Assembly: GCA_947643595.1 (NCBI GenBank)
Contig: CANRWP010000001.1
Coordinates: 1 to 64,000 of the forward strand
DNA length: 64,000 nucleotides
From: an uncultured bacterium
GTDB lineage: Bacteria > Bacillota > Clostridia > Lachnospirales > Lachnospiraceae
Reading direction: 5' to 3'
The notes below the pieces were generated by a model. The model was given only the letters and a program-made list of their open reading frames with translations, did not search any database and was not told the DNA's origin. This document shows, piece by piece, positions 1 to 8,731 of the stretch; position 1 is the first letter of the stretch, and each line of letters begins with the position of its first letter. A program made the position numbers and the translations under genes.

Positions 1-59
1 AAGTATAGCACAAAAGACAATATTTGGCTAGTTATTTATTTTACAACGTACTAGTATAC

Positions 60-97
60 CTGTAGTACAGCTGCCTGTAGTACAGGTAAAACTGTAC
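60..97. promoter_or_regulatory. Tandem FadR/GntR-type operators
   Basis: CTGTAGTACAG (odd palindrome with GT-N3-AC core) at 60-70 and again at 75-85, plus a half-site ACTGTAC at 91-97, upstream of an operon encoding a FadR-type GntR regulator. Confidence 0.6.
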
Positions 98-128
98 AAA
101 AAATAGAAAGAATGGGAGGGTAAAAGAG

Positions 129-1061
129 ATGGAGTATCCAAAAAACAATTTCCCGGGCGGAGTATGGCCGGTTATGCTGACTCCCTTTACAGAGGATGGG
201 CACATCGACGAGAACGGACTCAGGGCTCTTGTGGACTGGTATATCGAGAGCGGTGTGAAAGGCCTTTTTGCGGCTTGTCAGTCCAGCGAGATCCATGAGA
301 TGAATTTTGAGGAGAGAATGCGCATCGCGGAGATCACGGTGAGCGCGGCGGCGGGCAGGGTGCCGGTGGTTGCCAGCGGACATACTTCCGATTCTCTGGA
401 AGATCAGGCGAAAGATATCAACACAATGTGGAAGACGGGAGTCGATGCGGTAATTCTTCTGACGAACCGTCTGGCGAAGGAAGACGAGAGCGATGAGGTG
501 TGGATCGAAAATTATCATAAGCTGGAGGCTATGATCGATCCGGAGATCAAACTGGGCGTGTACGAGTGCCCGCGGCCTTACAAGAGACTGCTGTCGATAC
601 CGGTGATCACGGAGATCGCGAAGACGAACCGGTTTTATTTCCTGAAAGATACCTGCTGTGTTGCGGCGGATATCCGCGAGAAACTGAAAGCGATCGAGGG
701 CACCAATCTGAAACTTTACAACGCGAACGCGACGACGGCACTGGAATCGATCCGGGACGGAGCGGCGGGTTACAGCGGAATCATGGCGAATTTCCACCCG
801 GAACTATGGGTATGGCTCTGCGAACACTACAATGATAAGCCGGCTGCGGACTGTGTGCAGGAAGTGCTGATGGCGGCTTCCCTGATCGAACGGCAGCTCT
901 ATCCGGTGAATGCAAAGTGGCACCTGAGAGAGATCGAAGGTCTTCCGATCACAACAAAATGCCGTGTGCAGGATGATTCCCTTCTCTTCGAGACATGGAA
1001 AGAGGAAGTGCGGATGATGGACCGGCTCTGCAACAGGACGTACGAGACTTACTGCAAATAA
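129..1061 (+). CDS. Dihydrodipicolinate synthase/N-acetylneuraminate lyase family protein
   Basis: 310 aa; DapA-type N-terminus (GVWPVMLTPFTEDGHID), YECP and FLKDT segments matching the catalytic Tyr and Schiff-base Lys regions. Confidence 0.88.
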   Translation: MEYPKNNFPGGVWPVMLTPFTEDGHIDENGLRALVDWYIESGVKGLFAACQSSEIHEMNFEERMRIAEITVSAAAGRVPVVASGHTSDSLEDQAKDINTMWKTGVDAVILLTNRLAKEDESDEVWIENYHKLEAMIDPEIKLGVYECPRPYKRLLSIPVITEIAKTNRFYFLKDTCCVAADIREKLKAIEGTNLKLYNANATTALESIRDGAAGYSGIMANFHPELWVWLCEHYNDKPAADCVQEVLMAASLIERQLYPVNAKWHLREIEGLPITTKCRVQDDSLLFETWKEEVRMMDRLCNRTYETYCK

Positions 1062-1075
1062 AGAGGGGAAAGCTT

Positions 1076-1870
1076 ATGGAGACTATGTGCAAAGCGCAGC
1101 AGATACGTGAGAAAATGAAACGCGGGGAGACGGTGATAGGCGCTCACACGTTTTATCTGGATCCGTCCATTACGGAAGCTCTGGGCCTGCATGGTTTTGA
1201 GTTTGTCTGGATCGACGGAGAACATTCTGCGTTTGACAAGGGAAGTACCCTCGGACATATCATGGCGGCCGCAGCGGCGGATACCGCATCGATCGTGCGC
1301 GTGCCCTGGAACGATCAGGTTCTCGTGAAACCGGTGTTGGAGATGGGGCCGGACGGCATCATATTCCCCATGGTATGTACGGCAAAGGAGGCGAAGGAGG
1401 CGGTGGCGGCCTGCATGTATCCGCCGAAGGGAGTGCGCGGATTCGGACCCAGAAGAGCGAACAAATACGGGGCCGTACCGAATGAAGAGTACCTGGATTG
1501 CCCGGAAAAAGGCTTTCTCCGCATCGTCCAGATCGAACATGTGGATGCGGTACATAATTTGAGGGAGATTCTGGAGGTGGAAGGAATCGATTTTCCTCTG
1601 GTGGGTCCCAACGATCTGTCGGCGTCCATCGGACATCTCGGAGATACAAAGCATCCGGAGGTGAGAGCGCTCTGCGAGGAAGTAGTTCGGATCTGCACAG
1701 AGATGGGGCGTCCGTTCGGCGTTTCGCTGGGAGCCGGAGACAGGGAGGCCATAGAGTACTGGCTGGACAAAGGAGTATCGTTCATGGGATGCGGCGACGA
1801 TATCAGCTACATCAGTGCGGGATGCCGGGCGACGATGGAATTTGTGAACGGTTTGATGGAAAGGAAATAG
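1076..1870 (+). CDS. HpcH/HpaI aldolase family protein
   Basis: WIDGEHSAFD, GVRGFGPRRA, VGPNDLSASIG motifs; ATG at 1076 follows GAGGGG. Confidence 0.9.
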   Translation: METMCKAQQIREKMKRGETVIGAHTFYLDPSITEALGLHGFEFVWIDGEHSAFDKGSTLGHIMAAAAADTASIVRVPWNDQVLVKPVLEMGPDGIIFPMVCTAKEAKEAVAACMYPPKGVRGFGPRRANKYGAVPNEEYLDCPEKGFLRIVQIEHVDAVHNLREILEVEGIDFPLVGPNDLSASIGHLGDTKHPEVRALCEEVVRICTEMGRPFGVSLGAGDREAIEYWLDKGVSFMGCGDDISYISAGCRATMEFVNGLMERK

Positions 1871-1873
1871 GTT

Positions 1874-2608
1874 ATGAGGCGGCCGAAAGAAGAAACTGCA
1901 TCTTCCAGAGTAAATCTTTATGAACAGATCGCAGGTATGCTCGAGGAGAGAATTCTCTCTCATGACTTTGATGAGCAGGAGAAACTGCCGTCGGAACAGG
2001 AACTGGCCGACGAGTTCGGCGTCAGCAGAAATGTGATACGCGAGGCGCTGAAGCTTTTGAAAGAGAGAGGTCTGGTGGAACCCAGGAACGGTACGGGTTC
2101 CTATATTACGAAGCCGGATGAAGCGAATCTGTCGGACGTCATCGGCCGTATGATCGTCATAGACAATATGGATTACAAGGACATCTATGACATGCGTATT
2201 ATACTCGAAGTGGCAGCCTGCAAAAAGGCGGCGTCAGTCATCACATCCGATGAGATAGATGAATTGGGACAGCTGCTGGAAAAATTAAAAGATCGAAGTC
2301 TGACGATTGAGGAGCGTCGGGAGCTGGACTTTGAATTTCACGTCGCCATAGCGCGCATAGCGGGAAATCCGCTGCTGGAGATCATGGTGCAGGCGATGAA
2401 GAACATATTTATCAAAATGATCGGGATAGGAATTTTTCTTCGGGGCGGTATCGAGGATGCTATCACGAGACACGCGAATATACTGGAGGCGTTAAAGCGG
2501 CATGACCCGGTGAAAGCGGAGGAGGCCATGTATGACCATCTGATGTATTCGCGCGGAAATGTCAAGAATTATCTTGACGGAAAACAAGAGGTTCCAACAT
2601 CGCTATGA
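1874..2608 (+). CDS. FadR/GntR family transcriptional regulator (FCD domain)
   Basis: wHTH LPSEQELADEFGVSRNVIREALKLLKERGLVEPRNGTGSYI plus FCD helical domain. Confidence 0.92.
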   Translation: MRRPKEETASSRVNLYEQIAGMLEERILSHDFDEQEKLPSEQELADEFGVSRNVIREALKLLKERGLVEPRNGTGSYITKPDEANLSDVIGRMIVIDNMDYKDIYDMRIILEVAACKKAASVITSDEIDELGQLLEKLKDRSLTIEERRELDFEFHVAIARIAGNPLLEIMVQAMKNIFIKMIGIGIFLRGGIEDAITRHANILEALKRHDPVKAEEAMYDHLMYSRGNVKNYLDGKQEVPTSL

Positions 2609-2662
2609 TGTTGTAATAGATGTAAAAAATCATTCCAAAAAAATTCAGGAGGAAAAGGAAGT

Positions 2663-3784
2663 ATGAAAAAGAAAGTATTAGCAACATTACTTGCCTCTGT
2701 GATGGCGGTATCCCTGCTTGCAGGCTGCGGCTCACAGAGCGAAGAACCCGCGGCGCCGGCTGAGACGGAAGCTCCGGCGGAGGAAGATGCATCCGCTGAG
2801 GAGCCGGCGGCAGAAGAAGAGGCGCCCGCTGCGGATGCAGGGGATCTCGGTGATCCGGTAACTCTGACGGTGACATTGACAGCTGTCTCCACGGATACTC
2901 ACGCGCAGGCGATGCAGAAGTTCAAAGAGAAAGTGGAAGAGTTGTCCGGCGGAAACATCTCCGTAGAAGTTTACACAGACGCACAGCTTTTCTCACAGGA
3001 GGAGGAAGTTGCAGCGGTCGTTATGGGCGACGCGGATATGACTCTGACAAGCGCATCCTGGCTGACGACAGGTTCTCCGTGGGTGTCCATGTTTACGGCG
3101 GGTTATCTGTTCAACAGCTATGACCACATGACCACGACTCTGAACGGTGAAGTAGGACAGGAAGTATTCCAGAAGGTTTCCGACGAGCAGGGACTTCTTC
3201 CCCTCGGCGCATGGTATCTGGGATCCAGAGAGATCTCTCTCTCCGAGGACAAAGCGGTTAAGACTCCCGACGACTTAAAGGGCGTGAACCTCAGAATGCC
3301 GAACTCCGAAGCGTGGCTGTTCCTCGGCGAAGCGCTGGGCGCAAACCCGACTCCCATTTCTTTCTCCGAGCTGTATCTGGCTCTGCAGACAGGAACGGTT
3401 GACGGACAGGATAACCCTCTCGGCTCCGTGGAGAGCGCGAAGTTCTATGAGGTACAGAAATCCATCACTATCACCAATCACCTGGTTGACTCCGTATGGC
3501 CGGCGATCAACAACGATAAGTGGGCTTCTCTGACGGACGCTCAGAAGGACATTGTTCGACAGGGTATCGAGGCAGGAAGAGATTACTGTGACAGTACAAA
3601 TCTCCAGAAAGAGAGTGAGTTGGTTGCATTCTTCGAGGAGCAGGGACTTTCCGTCTATGACGCCGACATCCCGGCATTCCAGGAGCATGTGCTGGACTAC
3701 TATCTGAACAATGATATCTCGAAAGCCTGGGATATGGATATGTATGACAAGGTGGCAGAGATCGGCAAGGAATTTGTAAAGTAA
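2663..3784 (+). CDS. TRAP transporter substrate-binding protein (DctP family), lipoprotein
   Basis: Lipobox LLAGC; DctP-type fold signatures (LTLTSASWL, GVNLRMPNSEAWL, LQTGTVDGQDNPL). Confidence 0.9.
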   Translation: MKKKVLATLLASVMAVSLLAGCGSQSEEPAAPAETEAPAEEDASAEEPAAEEEAPAADAGDLGDPVTLTVTLTAVSTDTHAQAMQKFKEKVEELSGGNISVEVYTDAQLFSQEEEVAAVVMGDADMTLTSASWLTTGSPWVSMFTAGYLFNSYDHMTTTLNGEVGQEVFQKVSDEQGLLPLGAWYLGSREISLSEDKAVKTPDDLKGVNLRMPNSEAWLFLGEALGANPTPISFSELYLALQTGTVDGQDNPLGSVESAKFYEVQKSITITNHLVDSVWPAINNDKWASLTDAQKDIVRQGIEAGRDYCDSTNLQKESELVAFFEEQGLSVYDADIPAFQEHVLDYYLNNDISKAWDMDMYDKVAEIGKEFVK

Positions 3785-3802
3785 CAGTTTGAAACTTTGA
3801 CG

Positions 3803-3858
3803 CCCCGCATTTCGGACAATGGTGCGGTCTTGGACACGGTCCGGAGTGCGGGGATTTT
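3803..3858 (+). terminator. Intra-operon hairpin (partial terminator or mRNA stabiliser)
   Basis: CCCCGCA...TGCGGGG stem with extended inner pairing, then ATTTT, between the DctP and DctQ genes. Confidence 0.6.
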
Positions 3859-3888
3859 AAAAAAGAATTTTGGAGAAAGGAGTTTCAA

Positions 3889-4488
3889 ATGGACGGGTTG
3901 AAAAAAGTTGGGAAGTTTATTCGGGATTGCGTGGAACTGTACATACCGATCGCGGCATTCCTGATCATGTTCGCTGTATTTGTCGTCCAGATCATAGCCA
4001 GATATGTCTTCAAGAACCCTATGCAGTGGGCGTATGAAGTGACGGTTATGGGCTATCTGTGGATGGTTGTGCTGGGAGCCTGCTATGCGTATCGGGACAG
4101 ATCCCACGTTACCTTTACTCTTTTCTATGACAAACTTCCGGTGAAGGGAAAAGCAGTCTGCGGTTTCCTCGGGAATCTGCTCATGGCGGTGGCGTTTGTT
4201 GTGATGTTTGTTCCTTCCTGTAAGATGATTTCACAGATGAAGATCCAGGAGACAAGTATTTTTAAGATCGGTTTGAATATTGTTTACCTTCCGTTTATCC
4301 CTTTTATGATCATTATTCTGCTCTATATCCTCAGCGATATGTGGCTGGAGATCAAAGTGTTTACCGGCATCGGGGGAGAGGAGGCGGTGAAGAAGATGCT
4401 GGATGAGACGAAAAATGAGACGCAGGAAGCAATTGAGAAGGCTGCGATTCAGGAGACAGAGAATGGGAAGGAGGCAGTGAAGAGATGA
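3889..4488 (+). CDS. TRAP transporter small permease (DctQ family)
   Basis: 4-TM small permease pattern, between DctP and DctM genes. Confidence 0.88.
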   Translation: MDGLKKVGKFIRDCVELYIPIAAFLIMFAVFVVQIIARYVFKNPMQWAYEVTVMGYLWMVVLGACYAYRDRSHVTFTLFYDKLPVKGKAVCGFLGNLLMAVAFVVMFVPSCKMISQMKIQETSIFKIGLNIVYLPFIPFMIIILLYILSDMWLEIKVFTGIGGEEAVKKMLDETKNETQEAIEKAAIQETENGKEAVKR

Positions 4489-5786
4489 ATCTGAGTACGG
4501 CGTTAATCGTATTTCTATTGATTTTTGTATTGATTTTTATCCTGCGGATGCCGATTCCCATGGGCATGATGACCGCATGCGCATTTTATTTTATAATCAG
4601 TGGCGACAGCACAAAGATGGTGGCGCAGCAGACATTGAAAACATTCTATACCAACTACACGATCATCGCGGTGCCGCTGTTTATCTTTGCGGCGAACGTC
4701 ATGAACAGCGGTAAGGTGACGGAGAAAGTATTTGGTTTCGCCATGGGATTTGTGGGGCGCTTCAAGGGCGGTTTGGGTCATGTGAACGTGCTGGCCTCCC
4801 TGGTATTCTCCGGTATGACAGGCTCCGCCATCGCGGATGCCAGCGGACTGGGAAAGATGGAGATCGACGCGATGAGAGACGAGGGCTATGACGACGGCTT
4901 CAGCTGCGCCATCACGGCGGCCTCCGCCACGATCGGCCCGATCTTCCCGCCGAGCATTCCGATGGTAATCTATTCCATGCTCTCCGGCGCATCGGTGGGC
5001 GCGCTGTTTATGGGCGGCATGGTGCCCGGCGTTCTTCTGGCTGTAGCGCTGATGGCATATATTATGTTTGTGGCGCATAAGAGAAACTATCCGGTCAGCG
5101 AGAAAGTGAAACTCATGGCATTTTTGAAGTACACACTGAATGCGATTCCGGCTATTCTGACACCGGTCATTCTGTTGGTCGGTATTTATACCGGCGTAAT
5201 GACTCCGACGGAGGCCGGCGCTGTGGCAGGTCTGTATGCGCTTATCGTTGCGATCTTCGGGTATCGCGTGCTGAAATGGGAAGGATTCAAGAAGGTGCTG
5301 GTGGATACCGTGAAGGCTACCGGAACGACTTCCATCATGATCGGCGCGGCGACGACAATATCCTACATCGTTGCAAAGGAACAGCTGGCGACCACGGTAG
5401 CAAACTGGATCACAGGCTTTACCGACAACAAATATATCTTTTTGCTGATCGTGAATATCTCCATACTGATCCTCGGTATGTTTATCGATACTTCGGTCAT
5501 TCAGGTTGTGTTTATACCGATCCTTCTTCCGATCGCAAAGGCATTCGGGATCGATCTGGTACACTTTGGTCTGGTCGTTATCTTTAACATGATGATCGGT
5601 CTTTCCACACCGCCTTTCGGAATGCTGCTGTTTATCACAAGCGGTATCTCGGGGACGCCTCTGAAGGACGTGATAAAGGAAATTATAGGACCTCTTGTGA
5701 CGATGCTGATCGTGCTTGTCGTCATTACCTATTTCCCGGAGGTCGTACTGTTCCTTCCGAAGATGCTGATGGGATATGCGGGATAG
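4485..5786 (+). CDS. TRAP transporter large permease (DctM family)
   Basis: 433 aa multi-TM; GSAIADASGLGKMEIDAM and PPSIPMVIYS motifs; overlaps DctQ by 4 nt. Confidence 0.93.
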   Translation: MNLSTALIVFLLIFVLIFILRMPIPMGMMTACAFYFIISGDSTKMVAQQTLKTFYTNYTIIAVPLFIFAANVMNSGKVTEKVFGFAMGFVGRFKGGLGHVNVLASLVFSGMTGSAIADASGLGKMEIDAMRDEGYDDGFSCAITAASATIGPIFPPSIPMVIYSMLSGASVGALFMGGMVPGVLLAVALMAYIMFVAHKRNYPVSEKVKLMAFLKYTLNAIPAILTPVILLVGIYTGVMTPTEAGAVAGLYALIVAIFGYRVLKWEGFKKVLVDTVKATGTTSIMIGAATTISYIVAKEQLATTVANWITGFTDNKYIFLLIVNISILILGMFIDTSVIQVVFIPILLPIAKAFGIDLVHFGLVVIFNMMIGLSTPPFGMLLFITSGISGTPLKDVIKEIIGPLVTMLIVLVVITYFPEVVLFLPKMLMGYAG

Positions 5787-5798
5787 CGGAGGCAGAAT

Positions 5799-6254
5799 AT
5801 GATTATTGACAGAACGGACAGAATAGAGAACTATAACGGTCTTGCGGAGCATTTTCGGGAGGCGGTGGATTTTGCCCTGAGCCTTTCCGATAAGCCGGCA
5901 GGCAGATATGAATGCGGCAGACTCCCGGCGGGTGAGGTGTTCGCGATGGTGCAGGAGGGTGAGACAAAACCGCGAGAGGACGGACGGATAGAGGCGCATC
6001 AGAAATATATCGATGTGCAGATCATGCTGGACGGCGGGGAGACAGTTTACTATGCGGACATCAAGGATTTGAAGGAAACCGAGCCTTACAGCGATGAGAA
6101 AGACGCTGCCTTTTACGAGGCGGGCGGGCAGCCGGCGCGCATCGAGAAGGGGATGTTCTATGTAGTGCTGCCCCACGACGGACATATGCCCTGCAGAGAG
6201 CTGGATGGTCCCGGAACATACCGGAAGATCGTATTGAAAATAAAGTGGAATTAA
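5799..6254 (+). CDS. YhcH/YjgK/YiaL family protein
   Basis: HQKYIDVQIMLDGGE, MFYVVLPHDGHMP motifs. Confidence 0.88.
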   Translation: MIIDRTDRIENYNGLAEHFREAVDFALSLSDKPAGRYECGRLPAGEVFAMVQEGETKPREDGRIEAHQKYIDVQIMLDGGETVYYADIKDLKETEPYSDEKDAAFYEAGGQPARIEKGMFYVVLPHDGHMPCRELDGPGTYRKIVLKIKWN

Positions 6255-6268
6255 AAACACAGATGTGT

Positions 6269-6298
6269 AACCGCAGTCTTCACGGGGGCTGCGGTTTT
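6269..6298 (+). terminator. Rho-independent terminator of the TRAP operon
   Basis: AACCGCAG...CTGCGGTTTT. Confidence 0.75.
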
Positions 6299-6308
6299 GT
6301 GTGGAGTG

Positions 6309-7193
6309 TTAATTTGTATCCTCCTGATTTTTTCTGTAGAGCCGGGAGGGACGGTGTCCTTCGTTCTCCGTGTAATTTTCCGTCTCCGCTACCAGAGGAG
6401 CCGCTTTTCTGCGGAAAGCTGCAGCCGGCAGTTCCTTATCCAGCACTATTTCGTAGACCTGCTGGAGCTGGGTCAGGGTGAAATATTCGGGCATCAGGTG
6501 GAGGGCCAGATCGGTATAATTCAGCTTTCCTCTGAGGCGCTCAAAGGCATATGCCAGAATGCGGGCATGGTCGAAAGCGAGCGAACCGGAGTCTGAAATG
6601 ATGCTTTCCGTGAAAGGCCTTCCGGTTTCTTTTTCCAGCAGAGCCCGCAGGAAGATATCCTCGTGGGACAGGGTGAGTTCCCACAGCTCCCGCCTGCCGT
6701 TTTGTTCTTTTTGACGGAAGGACGCCTGAAACCATGCAGCCTGATCGGCGTCGTCACCCGCCTTCACCTGTACTCTGCTGCTGTCGATCAGAGCCATATA
6801 GGAGCAGCTCATAACCCGGGTTCTGGGATCCCTGTCCGGTTCGCTGAATGTGTAGAGCTGTTCCAGATAGACCTCGGAGACACCGGTCTCCTCCCTGAGT
6901 TCTCTGGCCGCCGCCTGTTCCGTCGTCTCCGTGGGGCGGACAAAGCCTCCCGGCAGAGCCCAGCAGGCCAGATAGGGGTGCCCGCCCCTGCGGATCAGCA
7001 GGACGCGCAGTTCTTTTTTCGCCAGTTTCCGGTAATTTTCCTCCTCCGCGTCGGTCACGGTGAAGATCACCATATCGGCGGCGACGGAGGGGCGCTCATA
7101 ATCCCCCGGCTTGTAGGAGGCTAAAAACTGTTCTTCCGTCATGCCGTTTTTGTCCGTGCGTGGTATGGATGCTTTTTGTAATTTGTTATCCAT
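6309..7193 (-). CDS. Nudix hydrolase with C-terminal winged-helix domain (NrtR-like architecture)
   Basis: Intact Nudix box GFVRPTETTEQAAARELREETGV; C-terminal LNYTDLALHLMPEYFTLTQLQQVYEIVLDKELPAAAFRRK wHTH. Confidence 0.85.
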   Translation of the reverse strand: MDNKLQKASIPRTDKNGMTEEQFLASYKPGDYERPSVAADMVIFTVTDAEEENYRKLAKKELRVLLIRRGGHPYLACWALPGGFVRPTETTEQAAARELREETGVSEVYLEQLYTFSEPDRDPRTRVMSCSYMALIDSSRVQVKAGDDADQAAWFQASFRQKEQNGRRELWELTLSHEDIFLRALLEKETGRPFTESIISDSGSLAFDHARILAYAFERLRGKLNYTDLALHLMPEYFTLTQLQQVYEIVLDKELPAAAFRRKAAPLVAETENYTENEGHRPSRLYRKNQEDTN

Positions 7194-7263
7194 AGTGGTG
7201 TTATTCCTTTCTTCTTTACTATTTTTATGATCAATATACCTGACGGTAGGCTGGGATTATTAT

Positions 7264-7827
7264 CTATCTTGTTTCCTGCAACAGTTGATCCCGCACTTCC
7301 GTCAGCGCAAAGCCGAGCAGATTAGTGCCCCGCCATTTGAGCGGACACAGGGCATCCGGGTTGGCTTTTCCCATGCCGATTCCCCAGATCCGGTCTCTGG
7401 GGCTGGCTTCCACGAGTATCCGGTTTTTCGTGCTGAGCAGAAAATCGAGAAGCTCCGGGTTCTGGGAGAACTTGGAATAGTTTCCCTTTTTGACGATCCC
7501 ATAGCAGGCATTGTCCCAGGTCTCCCTGTCAAAGTTCGCTACAGCGCGGCCGTAAGCTTTCATCTCTTTCGGATGGGAGGCCTTCATAATTTCGGCAAGC
7601 ATTTCCTGGTCTCCGAACATTCGCGCCTTTTCCGCCATCATAAACTGCTCGGCACAACTGTATTCCACGCCGTCCGCCTGAAAACGGCACATCCACCACT
7701 GACTCAGGCAGGTCTCGCTGACGCGGCCGTCCGCTGACGGGGTGTGGCCCCAGAAAAACAGGAATTTGAATTTTTCTCCGGCGTTATAGGCTTTTTTCAG
7801 GTCGGGTAAGTTGTAAATATGGCTCAT
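7264..7827 (-). CDS. NADAR family protein (YbiA-like)
   Basis: FLFFWGH, EYSCAEQFMMAEKARMFGD, WGIGMGKANPDA, GTNLLGFALTEVRD. Confidence 0.9.
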   Translation of the reverse strand: MSHIYNLPDLKKAYNAGEKFKFLFFWGHTPSADGRVSETCLSQWWMCRFQADGVEYSCAEQFMMAEKARMFGDQEMLAEIMKASHPKEMKAYGRAVANFDRETWDNACYGIVKKGNYSKFSQNPELLDFLLSTKNRILVEASPRDRIWGIGMGKANPDALCPLKWRGTNLLGFALTEVRDQLLQETR

Positions 7828-7878
7828 GGATTTTCCTCCTGTGGTATGTTTTTGTGTGGGGTGTCTTTTTTCTTGCAT

Positions 7879-7915
7879 GATAATATTAATTAGATAATAT
7901 CAAGTTGATAATATT
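7879..7915. promoter_or_regulatory. Candidate operator: repeated GATAATAT with near-perfect palindrome
   Basis: GATAATAT at 7879, 7893 and 7908; ATAATATCAA-G-TTGATAATAT at 7894-7914. Confidence 0.5.
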
Positions 7916-7955
7916 ATAGAGCAAAAAGATATATCTGTCAAGGATAATAAAAAAA

Positions 7956-8507
7956 TCAGTTGATTCGTTCATCCATGCTAATCATGTCATTTATAGTAAC
8001 GACGTAGGTGGCTCTGTCGCAGCGCAGCGTCGTGACAGAATAATGGATGGGGACGCCGCTTGCCTGATAACCTGTTTTCTCGATATGGAACAGCGGGTCG
8101 CCGATATTGCATTTTAAGAGATCGGCCAGATTGTTTGTAGCGATGATTCCGTTGATTTCAAGGGTGGAGGTAGCCGGAACGATGGCATAATCCTCCTGCA
8201 GTATCCTGCGGCTTGCGATAGGCCCATAGCCGGATAGAGTATCATTAAATCCTCTCGTCTTATTCAGATGATATTTCTCTTTCTGATAGGAAATGAAAGT
8301 TCCCTTTCCCTGAACCTTCTGGACAAGTCCGTCGTCGGACAGTTTTTCCATTGCCTTCCTTATTGTGATCTTGCTGACCTGATACTGATTGCTCAGTTCG
8401 GTTTCCGTAGGCAATTTTTCTCCCGGTTTATATTTTTTTAAAGTGATCGCATTTCTGATATCTGATTCCACCTGCAGGTATAAGGGTTTGTTACTCTTGA
8501 GATTCAC
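7956..8507 (-). CDS. GntR family regulator with shortened UTRA domain
   Basis: HTH KLPTETELSNQYQVSKITIRKAMEKLSDDGLVQKVQGKGTFIS; C-terminal GDPLFHIEKTGYQASGVPIHYSVTTLRCDRATYVV typical of UTRA. Confidence 0.85.
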   Translation of the reverse strand: MNLKSNKPLYLQVESDIRNAITLKKYKPGEKLPTETELSNQYQVSKITIRKAMEKLSDDGLVQKVQGKGTFISYQKEKYHLNKTRGFNDTLSGYGPIASRRILQEDYAIVPATSTLEINGIIATNNLADLLKCNIGDPLFHIEKTGYQASGVPIHYSVTTLRCDRATYVVTINDMISMDERIN

Positions 8508-8615
8508 TGTGTCTACTCCAAATTTCTATTGATGATTAAAAGATATTACACCACATATTTTTCTGTTTTGATACCTTTTGGGATGCTCATGAGCGCCGCA
8601 GGGATTTTATAGAAG

Positions 8616-8658
8616 ATTGCCGTAATTCTGACTTTTGCCGGGATTACGGCAATTTTTT
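8616..8658 (+). terminator. Strong stem-loop with T6 tract upstream of the oxidoreductase gene
   Basis: ATTGCCGTAAT...ATTACGGCAAT followed by TTTTT. Confidence 0.65.
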
Positions 8659-8731
8659 GCGTTGATGGGGATCCTTTTTCTGTGATAAAATAAATAATCA
8701 TAAACTGTGTAAAAGAATAGGGGGAGGAGAT

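Noticed and set aside
1049-1963. 304-aa minus-strand ORF
   Set aside because: Fully antisense to the HpaI aldolase; artefactual composition
4515-6260. 581-aa minus-strand ORF opposite DctM/YhcH
   Set aside because: Antisense to well-supported genes; His/Arg/Gln-rich artefactual composition; no recognisable motifs
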